Source: Ypsolopha sequella (lineage: Eukaryota; Arthropoda; Insecta; Lepidoptera; Ypsolophidae). Taken from it: a stretch of DNA of 64,000 nt. The translations under genes and the position numbers were made by a program. Positions 53,232 through 63,397 of the stretch are shown piece by piece (positions within the stretch are counted from its first letter, which is position 1; the number at the start of each line of letters is the position of its first letter). Below the pieces are notes generated by a model. It was not told the origin of the DNA and ran no database searches. It saw nothing but the letters and a program-made list of their open reading frames with translations. The stretch is taken from the NCBI GenBank assembly GCA_934047225.1, contig OW203997.1, forward strand, positions 7,674,417-7,738,416, given 5' to 3'.

Positions 53232-53340
53232 AACATGTTGTAAAGTTGTAGAAGCTTGGTTACCAGGTTGTTACGAAATTTTGGTGAATATGTTGTAAAG
53301 TTGTAGAAACTTTTTACCAGATTGTTACAAAATTATGCTT
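53232..53340 (+). repeat. Two-unit tandem repeat
   Basis: ATGTTGTAAAGTTGTAGAA with the following TTACCAG-TTGTTAC-AAATT block occurs twice in succession, about 55 bp apart. Confidence 0.65.
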
Positions 53341-53564
53341 GCATGATTGAATGACAACGAGAAACGAAAAATCGAATTGTGTGCCAATGTTTCATTTACT
53401 AACTGTCATGTCAACTTTACCGCAGCCATTTATTATTTTCATTGTTATGTATATACCTACCTATGCCTGTTTTTAAGTTATTTATGCGTTTGACAAAGTG
53501 CGCAAGCTAGTTCATCGCCTAATTTGGAAAGAAAATCCCAAAAAACAGGAGCGCCCGTGAAATA

Positions 53565-53571
53565 ATGAGAG
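53565..53571 (+). CDS. Candidate exon 1 coding end (ATG AGA G)
   Basis: Within GTGAAATAATGAGAG|GTAAGC the ATG at 53565 is followed by seven coding bases and a consensus donor (GT at 53572). Joined to the exon at 54318, this gives a 41-residue open frame. The exon upstream (from about 53480: TTTGACAAAGTGCGCAAGCT) would be 5' UTR. Alternatively it is a non-coding exon. Confidence 0.25.
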
Positions 53572-54317
53572 GTAAGCCAAATCTTTAGTTATTTTGTATT
53601 ATTTTGCATAAATAAAAACATGCAATAAACATGTATGTTGCTTGCAAATCGTTCAGTGTGATGTGTTTAGATCTAATTTCATTATATTATAAAGTATATA
53701 GCTTTAAATTTGGTTTATTCTGATTTCATAAGGGAGTTGCATGCCTTAGTAACATAGTGCACACCAAAGTGTATTTCAGTAACAAATTCTACTATGGCTG
53801 CCGTGCTAATCCGATGTCAGTGGCTCCAAACATTTTATTTGCCCGAATATTTACATCTGTGGTTAATTTTATTACTGTATGTTGATAGTAAGTTGATTAC
53901 ACTACTTGATTGATTGCATCAAGAAGACCATTAACTTTTATCTTCTTTGTTGTTTGTATTTTTGAAAAAAAAAGCTCTTGTTACATTATAATATATTCAT
54001 TAATAGTATGGGCCCTTTAAAAATTACAATATACGTAAGTTGGAAGTGCTCCGGCTGCCGGATCCAGCACTTGGGGCGGGTGCCGGAGCCGGCATTTGGG
54101 ACAGCTGCCGGAGGTCACGTAATAGGGTGCTTTTATAATTTTGCACGCTAACGGCCCGTTTTTTTTTTACACGGTAATTTTATATTCGAATATTTGAACC
54201 AGTTCATTATTATAAGCCCTAGCTATCAGGGTGCTCCACGTGCAAGTGAGTTTGGGATTTGGGGCTTTTGATTTTTGGGGCTCAAGTAATTAAAATATTT
54301 TCTTGATATGTTTTCAG

Positions 54318-54436
54318 ATCCACATCAGCCACGAAGTTCAGCCAAAGCTACACACAGGAGAAGTTCCCCACAATTAGAGGCCACAAAACCTTTCGTAATT
54401 TTTTTCAAGTGTTCGAGATATGATTCACAAAATTGA
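54318..54436 (+). CDS. Candidate exon 2 of a small protein or lncRNA
   Basis: The acceptor TTTTCTTGATATGTTTTCAG (54298-54317) is strong. In the frame set by the upstream ATG the exon reads PHQPRSSAKATHRRSSPQL, then a short EATKPF... stretch, ending at TGA (54434-54436). The basic, Ser/Arg-rich start could be disordered or nuclear. An AATAAA at 54625-54630 may be the polyadenylation signal. No family is recognised; transcription without translation is equally likely. Confidence 0.25.
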
Positions 54437-54639
54437 TTGTTTCGCAAACAAAACGTGCTCACTTAAAAAACTTGATGCATGAAGAAAATATTAGTATAAT
54501 TATTTCAAAAGTGTTTTTAGAAACGTAAAAGAAAATTAGTTTCCCATAATTAAGGGTCACAAACGGGATTGATTTTACGGTGATTTAACAGTGACAAGTT
54601 TTCGGTAAATTGTATTTTGTTTCAAAATAAAACTGTATT

Positions 54640-54915
54640 TGAAAGAATTAGTCCTTTATTTTCCACTTTTTTAAATCAATCTAAACAGGTAATAATATAT
54701 TTTGATGCTAGTGCGAGATGGTCGATATTTCAAGTCGAGGCAAAAAGCAGGACAAGAAATATCTACACTCGCACGTGTATCAAACGACGTTTTTTAATAC
54801 ATCTGCGAAAATGACGTAATAATAATAAATTCTACGATATATTTAATTTATACTCTACAACAATTATAAGACGGTTTAGACAGAGAATATAAAGTATTAC
54901 TACGTAAAGAAGCGA
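54640..54915. other. Unassigned spacer
   Basis: A 65-codon frame at 54617-54814 is not supported as a gene. Confidence 0.35.
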
Positions 54916-54921
54916 CACTCA

Positions 54922-55030
54922 CCTCCCCGCGCGAATTTAACGTCCCCCGCGGTCCCCCGCAAGTTAATGGAAATCTGGAGTCAGGCAGACCTCGATTACC
55001 ACTCGTTTGCTGCGCGCGTGTTTTGTTACA
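54922..55030 (-). other. GC-rich possible first exon with donor
   Basis: On the minus strand a GC-rich stretch (GCGGGGGACCGCGGGGGACG) ends in GCGGGGAG|GTGAGT (GT near 54921), a strong donor. The frame reads LPDSRFPLTCGGPRGTLNSR without a confident ATG. It may be a 5' UTR exon or part of a GC-rich repeat. Confidence 0.25.
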
Positions 55031-55261
55031 AAGTTTTATCACGATACTGATTTTTAATCAGTATGGTGCGTTTTTGCAGTGTTTATGGATGCCTGGAAAA
55101 CTTTTTTTCAAAAATTAGAATTGCGTGATCAAACCTTATCAGTATTTATAACTTTCCATGTTTTGACAAGTTTTTATTTTTTTTCCAAAATTTATGTTTG
55201 AGTAGTTGTTAATTATATGATGATCATTTATGCATACGAAACTATATAGGTACCTACTAAG

Positions 55262-55314
55262 CTTAGGCATACTATATATATATATAGTATAGTAAAATAT
55301 ATATATATATATTT
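55262..55314. repeat. (TA)n-rich tract
   Basis: Alternating TA runs with short interruptions, including an inverted CTATATATAG core. Confidence 0.8.
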
Positions 55315-55333
55315 ACTTTTAAAGTAACGAAAA

Positions 55334-55580
55334 AGCAGCGGTAACTCAGGGGTAGAACGCTGGCCTCTTAATCTTGAGATTAAGGTTCGATCTCCGGTAG
55401 GGCATGCACCAATGAGTTCTTCGGAATTTACATAATGTGCATAGTATTTGCTAATAGGTACTTACCACTTGTGAACAGTGAAGGAAAACATAGTAAGGAA
55501 ACCTGCATGCCCTAAAAAGAGTGTATTTGTGCCCGAAGAACGATGATAGGGCTCACCACCCATCACGTTGGGACGTAATA
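55334..55580 (+). mobile_element. tRNA-derived SINE, type 2 (best copy)
   Basis: The A-box-like GTAACTCAGGGGTAGAACGC, an anticodon-arm-like CTCTTAATCTTGAG and the B box GGTTCGATCTCC lie in tRNA order (55341-55396). The body continues TGCACCAATGAGTTCTTCGG, AACAGTGAAGGAAAACATAG and CCTGCATGCCCTAAAAAG. Copies on the minus strand are at 6790-7042 and 33230-33360. The acceptor stem is incomplete, so it is not a functional tRNA gene. Confidence 0.7.
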
Positions 55581-55705
55581 TTTGCAGGTGAAACGCGGGT
55601 TTACCGAGTGTGGGTGGACTGTGACTTGCATTTTAAAGTTCACACTCGGAACACATCCGACACCCCCCGGGGCACTCAGGTCGTAACGATTTATATTATA
55701 CATTA

Positions 55706-55974
55706 TATAAGGTTAAATAACATTATTTGGCGAAACTTAAAACAAAGGTAGTACTAGTCTATATGGACAACTGTTTGTATGGGAGCTAAGCGAAATTCTT
55801 AACTTTTTTTCACTTCCTCCTGTACAAATTGCTCCGATCAGCTGACTCGTCCAGTATGGAAAGGTGAAAACGAATTTTAAGAATTTTTCACTATCCTATT
55901 AAAAAAAGTTATTCATATGGACATGTTCTACATATGTTTCAAATTTCGCCAACTAATTGAATTTAACCTTGTAT
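55706..55974. mobile_element. Long-TIR MITE D (AAGGTTAAAT type)
   Basis: The left end TATAAGGTTAAATAACATTA TTTGGCGAAAC pairs with the right end (TTTCGCCAACTAATTGAATT TAACCTTGTATA). The central CTTCCTCCTGTACAAATTGC and CCGATCAGCTGACTCGTCCA resemble the core of the element at 400-664 (GTCCGATCAGGTGACTCAGT). Confidence 0.65.
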
Positions 55975-56460
55975 ATATATATATACATATATTTTTTTAA
56001 TACTGATTAATCCACGGGGAACCAGAAATTGGACTACGCTAAAATTTAGGAAGAGAATCACATAAGTTGCTGACTTATATTGTGTCCCTCTCGGGCGAAG
56101 ACGCTCACACGATTGCTGCCAGCCCTAGACTAGCTCACGCACACACACAAGTGTGTGCGGACAAGCCAGATGCGCGCGGGAGAGTGTAGGTAAATAACTT
56201 GAGCCTTGACTATGAAGTGTCGGGGGTGTGGTTTAGACGTGGACGTTGATTCAGTTTGTTCTTTCAGTCATAACCAGTTTTAAATTAATCCGGTTACTTC
56301 CAGAAATACCAACAAAATCATATGCAAAACAAGTCCACAGAGTGCTTACTTAAACGATGCTAATGTTATCCTCTAGATGGTGCTAGTGATTGAAAAATAA
56401 ATCACTGCGCAGGCACAAAATCTAGCATATTTTGAGCAGGTGTACTAAAAATTAACTTTT

Positions 56461-56795
56461 AACAAAAAAATAGTAACAGACTTCAATAGTAACAGCAATC
56501 ATTCACTAAAAAGTTAATAATTCTATAAAGACCGATGGTACCGAAGCAACACTTTTGCCGACTTCTTTCTTCCTGAAACGTTATTTTATCTAGAAGTCTG
56601 CGTTCTTGTATTGGTTTTTATGTTGCTATATCGTAGGAAATACGCCGTCTTCTAGATAACATAATGTTTCAGGAAGAAAGAAGTCGGCAAAAGTGTTGCT
56701 TCGGTACCATCGGTCTTTACAGAATTATTATTAACTTTTTAGTGAATGACTACTGTTACTATTAAAGTCGGTTACGTTTTTTTTTTTTTTTTTGT
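56461..56795. mobile_element. Element K head: 335-bp inverted repeat
   Basis: Two arms of about 150 bp (56461-56610 and 56645-56795) are complementary: GTAACAG...CATTCACTAAAAAGTTAAT, AAAGACCGATGGTACCGAAG and CTTTTGCCGACTTCTTTCTT, then the inverse. It is followed directly by the minisatellite part of the same element. Confidence 0.75.
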
Positions 56796-56932
56796 TAAAA
56801 TTTTATTTTATTTCACATTCTTTAGTGTTGCTGGGTTAAATTGTGAGGTATGGGTAGTTCTTGCAAACGTAGTGTTAATATGAAACGAAGTTCAAGTGAG
56901 TATAAATAGCCATGTTTGAGTAGCTTCCTGCT

Positions 56933-57430
56933 ATCAGCACCCTAACACAACATGATTACCACAATCTCGAGTTATGTGCTGTCATCCGTTGAAGAGTTCT
57001 ACGGTGATGAAGCCAAGATCGAAGGTCAGGTGGGTACACTGGCAATTTTCAGCAATGCCCTGCAATGAGCACCCTAAAACAAACTGGTTGCCGCAATTCA
57101 AAGTTATGTGCTATCATCCGTTGTGGAGTTCTATGGTGATGAAGCCAGGATCGAAGGTCAGGTTGGTATTCTGATAATCTCCAAGTAATTCTCTTGAATC
57201 AGCACCCTAACGCAGTGATTGCCGCAATCTCGAGTTATGTGCTCTGATCCGTTGAAGAGTTCTATGTTGAATATGGTGATGAAGCCAGGATCGAAGGTCA
57301 GGTGGAAGAATGTCGATTTTCAAGTAATAGCTTGTAATCAGCACCCAAGTACAAACCAATTACCTCAATTTTGAGAGGTATGCTGTCATTTTCTGAGGAG
57401 TTCTACTGCCTATCTCCGAAGACCTTCATC
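56933..57430 (+). repeat. Minisatellite inside element K, about 135 bp x 3.7
   Basis: Units start ATCAGCACCCTAA at 56933, 57066, 57198 and 57336 and contain GAGTTATGTGCT, GAAGAGTTCTA and GATGAAGCCAGGATCGAAGG. Unit 3 has a small internal insertion and unit 4 is divergent. The element then continues to TGAGAACCTCCTGC...GATGTCGGTTAAAAATA at about 57592. Confidence 0.8.
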
Positions 57431-57591
57431 AGATCATGACAAAACCTAAAATGGGACCTACCTGAAAGTACATTATTCCAAACAAAAAAAGAATTATTCA
57501 AATCGGTTCAGAAATGACGGAGTTATAGAGTAACAAAGCCCAAAAAAAAATACAGTCGAATTGAGAACCTCCTGCTTTTTTGATGTCGGTT

Positions 57592-57917
57592 AAAAATACT
57601 CCTACTTACACAAATTAAAAGGGATTTTTAATTTTTTTCCAATTTTGATTTAGTTTTGATACATAAAGTGCCAATCATGTGGTAGGAAGGAAAAATTCAT
57701 TTTGAAACTACTGTTCTGTTTATAATATGGGTAAATCGGTAATAATAATAAGTCGTTGAATGCTCACAAAGTTTCCTCATGGTAAATCCAAACGTAATTC
57801 AATCAAAGATTTCAAATGAGTTCAGAACAAAAGGTTGGCAAGAACTTACTTTTTTGTAAAAGAAATCGAATATTCTTTGATCACCTAACGGTTACGACTC
57901 AGTTTCGGTAACAAAAC
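57592..57917. other. Unassigned spacer
   Basis: AT-rich sequence between element K and the 139-bp array; no feature recognised. Confidence 0.4.
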
Positions 57918-58589
57918 CTAGTTTCCACATTTTTAAAGAACTATTTAAACACAGCTTAGTAGTATTAACAGGAACAATGTAGTTATACTGTGAGCACTTT
58001 CGGATAATGTAGTAGCAATGTAGAAGCATAATGTGAACTAGTTTACACATTTTTAAAGAACTATTAAACACCGTTTAGTAATATTAACAGTAACCATGTT
58101 GTTATGCTGTGAACACTTTCGGATAGTTTTGTTCTTGTTATTACGATGTAGTAGCAATGTAGAAGCATAGTGTGAACTAGTTTACACATTTTTAAGGAAC
58201 TATTAGACATCGTTTAGTAATACTAACAGTAACCATGTTGTTATACTGTAAACACTTTCGGATAATTTTGTTCTTGTTATTACGATGTAGTATCAATGTA
58301 GAAGCATAGTGTAAACTAGTTTACACATTTTTAAAGAACTATTAAACACCGTTTAGTAATATTAACAGTAACCATGTTGTTATACTGTGAACACTTTCGG
58401 ATAGTTTTGTTCTTGTTATTACGATGTAGTAGCAATGTAGAAGCATAATGTGAACTAGTTTACACATTTTTAAAGAACTATTAAACACCGTTCAGTAACA
58501 TTAACAGTCAACATGTAGTTATAGTGTGAACACTTTCTGATAGTTTTGTTCTTGTTAATACGATGTAGAAACAATGTGATAATATTTAC
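57918..58589 (+). repeat. Tandem array, 139-bp unit, five copies
   Basis: Units begin CTAGTTTACACATTTTTAAA at 57918, 58038, 58177, 58316 and 58455. Spacing is 120, 139, 139 and 139; the first unit lacks the 19-20 bp TTTTGTTCTTGTTATTACGA segment. Units 2-4 are very similar; unit 5 has drifted at its 3' end. Confidence 0.9.
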
Positions 58590-59350
58590 GGAACATCGCA
58601 TCCAAAATTTGTCTCACACAATTTTAGATGCATAGTTAAGACTATACTTCTACATGTTGCGGCTAAAACTTCACACAGCCGCAAAAAGTATTAACTATTG
58701 CGACTCTACGACCATATTCCAAGTGCAAGTTTCTATGTTACCGAAATTTCAGCCGCCGCGGCCGAGTTTGGTTGTATGGTGAGCAAGCGAAAGATTCCAG
58801 GATTGAATCACGAGCGAAGCGATTGGTTGAAATATAGAATCTAGAGCGTAGCGAAGGTTTCAAAGGTACGAGACGCAAAATAACTTTGCTGCCGAGCGAA
58901 ACACACAATAAAAATGCTAGCTGCAAGATACTGACGTGTAGTAATACAAGTACCCTGAACATGTTGTGCTATACAAAATGACAGATAATTTTTTCCCGAT
59001 TCAAAGCTCCCCCACCAAGCGTACCAAGAACTAAAATTGACACTTGTTATAATAGTAATAACGTCAATAAAGCCGAATCTGAAGGCTTTAACTTTATTTT
59101 TAGTGAAATAATTATTTATGTTTTTTTCCTCCATGGTATTACTTTATGTTAGTGGGCTGGCTGGCAAACCGTTTTTAAATAGAAAGGTTCGTTTTTAAGA
59201 ACCTTTTCCACGCTAGCGGATAGCCTGTACATTACATTACAAAATGTCATAACGTCGAGCCCTGGATGTTTGATTCATGGATTTTCTTCGATTTCAGAAT
59301 GAAACGCAAAAACGCAGAGACTTAGGACTTGGACCAAACTTTTTGATCTG
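58590..59350. other. Spacer with GAGCGAAGCG/GAGCGTAGCG motifs
   Basis: At 58796-58860 short palindromic GAGCGAAGCGAT and GAGCGTAGCGAAG motifs resemble the hairpin of repeat G. The 74- and 97-codon minus-strand frames are not supported as genes. Confidence 0.4.
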
Positions 59351-59351
59351 A

Positions 59352-59770
59352 ACTTAAGAGGATGGCATACCCTAGCAACTTTTTTTATTACCCGTCCAGC
59401 ACAATAAGTCTAATGACAAAAATCTTATTTGCTTTTCATAGAGGCGATTATATGTTGGCTCTTTGACATCTTTTTCTTGGACGCGTAATATTAGTGATCA
59501 CACAGCGAAACAACAAATTGGTGTGTTTTTAGCTAATACTGAAATATTTTGTAGGGACAAAATATTGGATTTAGGTAAAATCCCTTCATATTTCTATTGC
59601 CTTTTTTATAAAAAAAATCAAGTTGATCTCTTAACCGCGTTTTTGAAACGAACGTTTGAAAACCAAAAAAAGAGGGTGGAAAACATTTTTTTTTTTGACA
59701 AAAGTATAAATCTTAATACATTATTTACAGGTGGAATCCCTAGACAAAAGATCGATAAATCAAATATAAG
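59352..59770 (+). repeat. Interspersed repeat H, copy 2
   Basis: Same order as 12535-12930, with an extra GATCACACAGCGAAACAACA AATTGGTGTG segment near 59494-59523. The 108-codon frame is a by-product. Confidence 0.65.
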
Positions 59771-59950
59771 AAATCATTTACCTCTTTAACTTACATATAC
59801 TTACCTTAGTATATATTTAATTTGCTTTAAAGACTTGGATTATTTACTTTTTATAATCTACATAGATTAATTACTACCCATAATTAAGTGCTCTACAAAT
59901 TCTCACCTCGAGCGTTACACGGCACCGACTAAATAAGCAAGACGAAAATA

Positions 59951-60514
59951 CTACAGTAGAGCCACTGAGTGATGGCGCCTATGACGTTTAAATGCCTACA
60001 AAGTATCGTAATTATTTGTAAGCAAGTGTGAATTAAAAAATGTAATATTTCATTGTTGATAGTGATGTACTACTTGTTTCGGTTATTATTTTTCGATTTG
60101 AATGTTGCTTTATTGTTCAATAGAATTCGTATAGAAACAAAGATTTTTTTAAAAAAGGTTTCTCATTTTTATAGGTCGTGTTTGAGGTCGCCAAGTTACG
60201 CAATAATATTTAATTAAAAACAAAACAATGACGAAGTTAAACTAAACGAAAATAAATGATTGTAAAATACTTTTTTCGATTTAGATATTTAAACATCTCT
60301 TGGGGGCCCCGGGGCACTACACCGCATAGCCCTCCGATAGCTACGCCACTGGTTTTGGCACATTTTCCTTTTGTATCATTATGTTGAATGTTGAATGACG
60401 TGTCTAATGTTGAGTAAACTCACACTTGCTTGTTATTTTTAACCAAAATTTGAAATGTACCTCATCACTAAATGCAGCTGTCATAAGTGCCATCACTCAG
60501 TGGCTCTACTTTAG
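59951..60514. mobile_element. 564-bp MITE, AGTAGAGCCACTGAGTGATG termini
   Basis: The left end CTACAGTAGAGCCACTGAGT GATGGC and right end GCCATCACTCAGTGGCTCTA CTTTAG are inverted over about 24 bp with one or two differences. TA dinucleotides flank both ends, suggesting a Tc1/mariner-type target. There is no transposase frame. The interior contains a GC-rich GGGGGCCCCGGGGC patch (60302-60315). Confidence 0.75.
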
Positions 60515-60519
60515 GTACA

Positions 60520-61589
60520 TAACACGAGACAGTAAGGGATAGCTTGAAAGGCATCAACGGGGTGTGCAAGCTTTGATGACTCTGTGACTAGATTAAGTTG
60601 AACCCTGAAGATTTTGTATAAAAAATTGTATTATGAAAATAATTACCTATGAAACGTGAAAGATAACTTTTTGAATTTACTGTTTCTACTGGTTTTTCCA
60701 CACAATTTCACAGCACAAGCAGGCATTTTAACCGTTTTTACCTATTTTACGATTTTTATTCGTATAAACGAAGTACGCGCTTTCGTATTAGAGATCTACC
60801 CCCCTATATTGTATCTTTAGTTGCCAACTAAAATGGGTGAGTATCATGACAAACAATGATAAAAACTGAACTTTTAAAACTGCCTTTAGTGGGTCAGTGC
60901 GTTTTAGTTTATTTTCCGACTTATTATTTTAAAGTTACATAAATAATAAAATGAACAAGCAAAGCCGCGAGCGTCAATATTCAGTAGTAAATCGAACCCG
61001 TAATACTGGCCTGACCAGCTGAAGGCAATACAAAGCGATCATCATTAGCCTTCCACGGTGTCATCGTTACCACTTTTTCTCTCCACCATGCAGATTCTTG
61101 GCATGGCAATGCAATTTTTGAGTACAGACCTGCGGTCAAGTCATCCAGATAAGACTAACCTTTTACGACTTTCTCTGACTTTTTGCCCAAAACCAACTTG
61201 TCCTGTCCTCATTTGACGATCCCCCTGGACAACAGTGAATAAGTCTAAGTGAATGTTCAATAAATGTTCACCTAGAGAAAACCACAGAAACCTTTAAGGC
61301 GAGGGTATACTAAGAAAACTGTCCTGCTCCAACGCTTTCATTTTACACCTGTCTATCCTGCTCAGTGGAAGCGGGCCGCTCGGAAAACTCAAGATATCGA
61401 GATGTTTTATTTATTATTTAATGAGGGATGGGTTTTAATATGACGACCGTTTTATATCAAATTTTTACATTTACATTTTATTCTCCAAAACCTAATAACT
61501 CAAACAAAATTATATTTAGATCATAGTTTAAGCCGGTGAGTTCACCGGTTTAAGCCTATCTTTGCGATGTTATTAGGTGCAGAAAAATG
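60520..61589. other. Unassigned spacer
   Basis: No gene or defined repeat; the GC-richer stretch 60955-61240 is not open in a way that suggests an exon. Confidence 0.4.
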
Positions 61590-61738
61590 CAGGTAGCAGC
61601 ACGGTTTATGAGGTCTGACCTTGACTGCGCTAGTATCTTTTTCTCTATCGTACTTCGTAATTTTGTGCACGAATGTACACATGCGCTGGTCCCCCACCAC
61701 TTTCGCCGAGTAGTCAAAAATCAGTGTGCCGCGACCTG
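61590..61738 (-). mobile_element. Short MITE with CAGGTSGYGGCACG-type termini, copy 2 (inverted)
   Basis: The reverse complement of 1484-1629; the ends are CAGGTAGCAGCACGG and GTGCCGCGACCTG. Confidence 0.6.
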
Positions 61739-61739
61739 T

Positions 61740-62470
61740 AATCGTGTATCAAAAAACGGCTGAAATATAACATACGAAATATATATTTATCAAAATTTAA
61801 ATCCTTGTTATTTACTAATAAACACACAAAAGAATACAACGTTTATAGAGACAAAAACGGGAAAAGTCCCGTAAAATCCAGGAAATTTACAAAACCTTAA
61901 TACTTGTACTTGGCCGGTTTTTGGCGTAGGAATTCGTAATTTAAATTCCGCGGAATTTTTTGGTATTCGTTAGAAAATGGTCACGACATGAACCCCCAAG
62001 GGAGTGTCAGATATATTTTCGAGAATGGACTGTGAAATGAAAGTCACAGTCCTCCCTCGTATACGTATACGTAATACGTGTAGACACTTACGTTTCACCG
62101 ACGATTATTACGTCCCACATTATAGGTTATTATATTACGGTTGGTTAGCCCTATCGCTGTACTTCAGGCACAATAATAATGAAAATAAGGAAATATTTTA
62201 CTTTTTGTGTGTATAAATATATATTTGTTATAATTTTCAACCAACTGAGAGAAACCTTAATTGATCATGTCAGCATTAGCAATGACTGCGAAATATTTTA
62301 CTTCAGTAATATCTTATGCTATTATTATTTTATTTATTTTAATTATATACCAGCCTGTAATGCACACACTGAAAATAATATTTAGAGTATAAAAACGTAT
62401 GATCCCATTTTATTTTTATTTTATTTATGAACAAAAATATAATATATTACTTATGCATATTTGTTTTTGT
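61740..62470. other. Unassigned sequence upstream of the candidate exon
   Basis: Possible intron. The plus-strand frames at 62004-62216 and 62179-62385 are Tyr/Phe/Ile-rich, as expected of AT-rich DNA, and are not called. Confidence 0.35.
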
Positions 62471-62476
62471 TTTCAG

Positions 62477-62540
62477 CGGCACATGTTAACTCAGAATTAT
62501 GTAAGCTGCATACTTTTGGAACTCCCGGTTTGAGTTACGA
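62477..62540 (+). CDS. Candidate internal exon, unidentified protein
   Basis: A very strong acceptor (TTTGTTTTTGTTTTCAG, 62460-62476) and a donor (TTACGA|GTAAGT at 62541) bracket 64 bp. Only one frame is open: AHVNSELCKLHTFGTPGLSY plus two bases (start phase 1, end phase 2). The other two frames carry stops. The residues look like genuine protein (one Cys, balanced polar residues, Gly/Pro turn) but I do not recognise a family. The end phase matches an acceptor at about 63465 that would continue into the exon ending at 63584. The preceding intron must be phase 1; the donor at 53571 is phase 1, but nothing else ties the two. Confidence 0.4.
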
Positions 62541-62670
62541 GTAAGTTTTGAATACCTTATCTTATAGTATTTTTTTTACAATTTAATTAATTATTAAGTT
62601 ATTTTTTACAATACAATAGCTTTAATTCACCTGTAGTAAAATAATACACTGCTATGCCCGATATTTGTTG

Positions 62671-62912
62671 ATATAACCAAATTCATACTGCAGACTCGGT
62701 AAGTGGTCAGGGCCAAGATTCAGTTAACCTTTCTGTGAAAAATGCATAACAATATTTAGGCTTCCTATACTAATTAACTCGGGGTTGTTCGTAAATTAGT
62801 ATATGTATAAGCACAATATTTTTAGCGTATTTTGCAATAAGGGTCATTGGTCTTGATCACTTACCGAGTCTCCAGTATGAATTTGATTAAATCAAAAAAA
62901 GTCACCTTATAG
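62671..62912. mobile_element. MITE C-like element, copy 3
   Basis: The left CAAATTCATACTGCAGACTC and right GAGTCTCCAGTATGAATTTG ... AAAAGTCACCTTATA arms are inverted; the left end is eroded (no ACAAGGTGAA). Confidence 0.55.
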
Positions 62913-62913
62913 A

Positions 62914-62962
62914 AGGTATACCAAGCCTCCAGTATGAATTTGGACGATGATCAAAAAGTGAC
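62914..62962 (+). repeat. MITE C right-arm fragment
   Basis: CAAGCCTCCAGTATGAATTT GGACGATGATCAAAAAGTGA CCTTATA, an isolated right arm wedged between two larger copies. Confidence 0.6.
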
Positions 62963-62966
62963 CTTA

Positions 62967-63217
62967 TACAAGGTTCATAATGGTTAAGCCTTGTTAAGTG
63001 ATCAGCATCATGAATCGATAACAATTTTTGTAAAATTCGTATAATTAAATTTCGACTCCCTGCAGTAATTCACTCCCAATCCTGAGTGAATCACTATGGA
63101 GAGTCGAAATTTAATTTTATGTTTTTTTTTACAAAAATCGTTATTATTTCATTATGCTGTTCACTTACCAAGGCTTAAGTATGAATTTGGACAGTGTTCA
63201 CAAGTTCACCTTGTACA
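62967..63217. mobile_element. MITE C, copy 4
   Basis: From ACAAGGTTCATAATGG to GTTCACAAGTTCACCTTGTA, with the inner GAGTGAATCACTATGGAGAG TCG block of the 25074 copy. The 99-codon plus-strand frame at 63096-63395 begins inside it and is not a gene. Confidence 0.65.
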
Positions 63218-63360
63218 TAGTGAAAATCTACATACTGCGACTCGAAAAACTGCGCGCGATATAAAATATGCCTCAATCCGCCCAGCTTTGAAACCGCCCG
63301 CCCATGCCAATTTTACATATAAACTCGTAGTAACAAAACATGCAAATAATAAAACGTCAT

Positions 63361-63369
63361 CTTATATAA
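63361..63369 (+). promoter_or_regulatory. TATA-like box before the right-edge exon
   Basis: CTTATATAAC lies 30-40 bp upstream of ATG 63398/63404, and a CCGCCCGCCC GC-box-like run is at 63294-63303. Spacing would leave almost no 5' UTR, so this is only suggestive. Confidence 0.2.
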
Positions 63370-63397
63370 CTTGGGAAGAAGAAAACCAAGATTAACA

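Noticed and set aside
55334..55405. tRNA gene on the plus strand
   Set aside because: The head of a type-2 SINE; the acceptor stem is incomplete and a conserved non-tRNA body follows.
57918..58589. CRISPR-like array
   Set aside because: The units are contiguous tandem repeats without unique spacers, in a eukaryotic setting.
58734..58779. Possible first exon (MLPKFQPPRPSLVV then GTGAGC donor)
   Set aside because: It lies in sequence with repeat-like GAGCGAAGCG modules and has a weak donor; it probably belongs to a GC-rich repeat.
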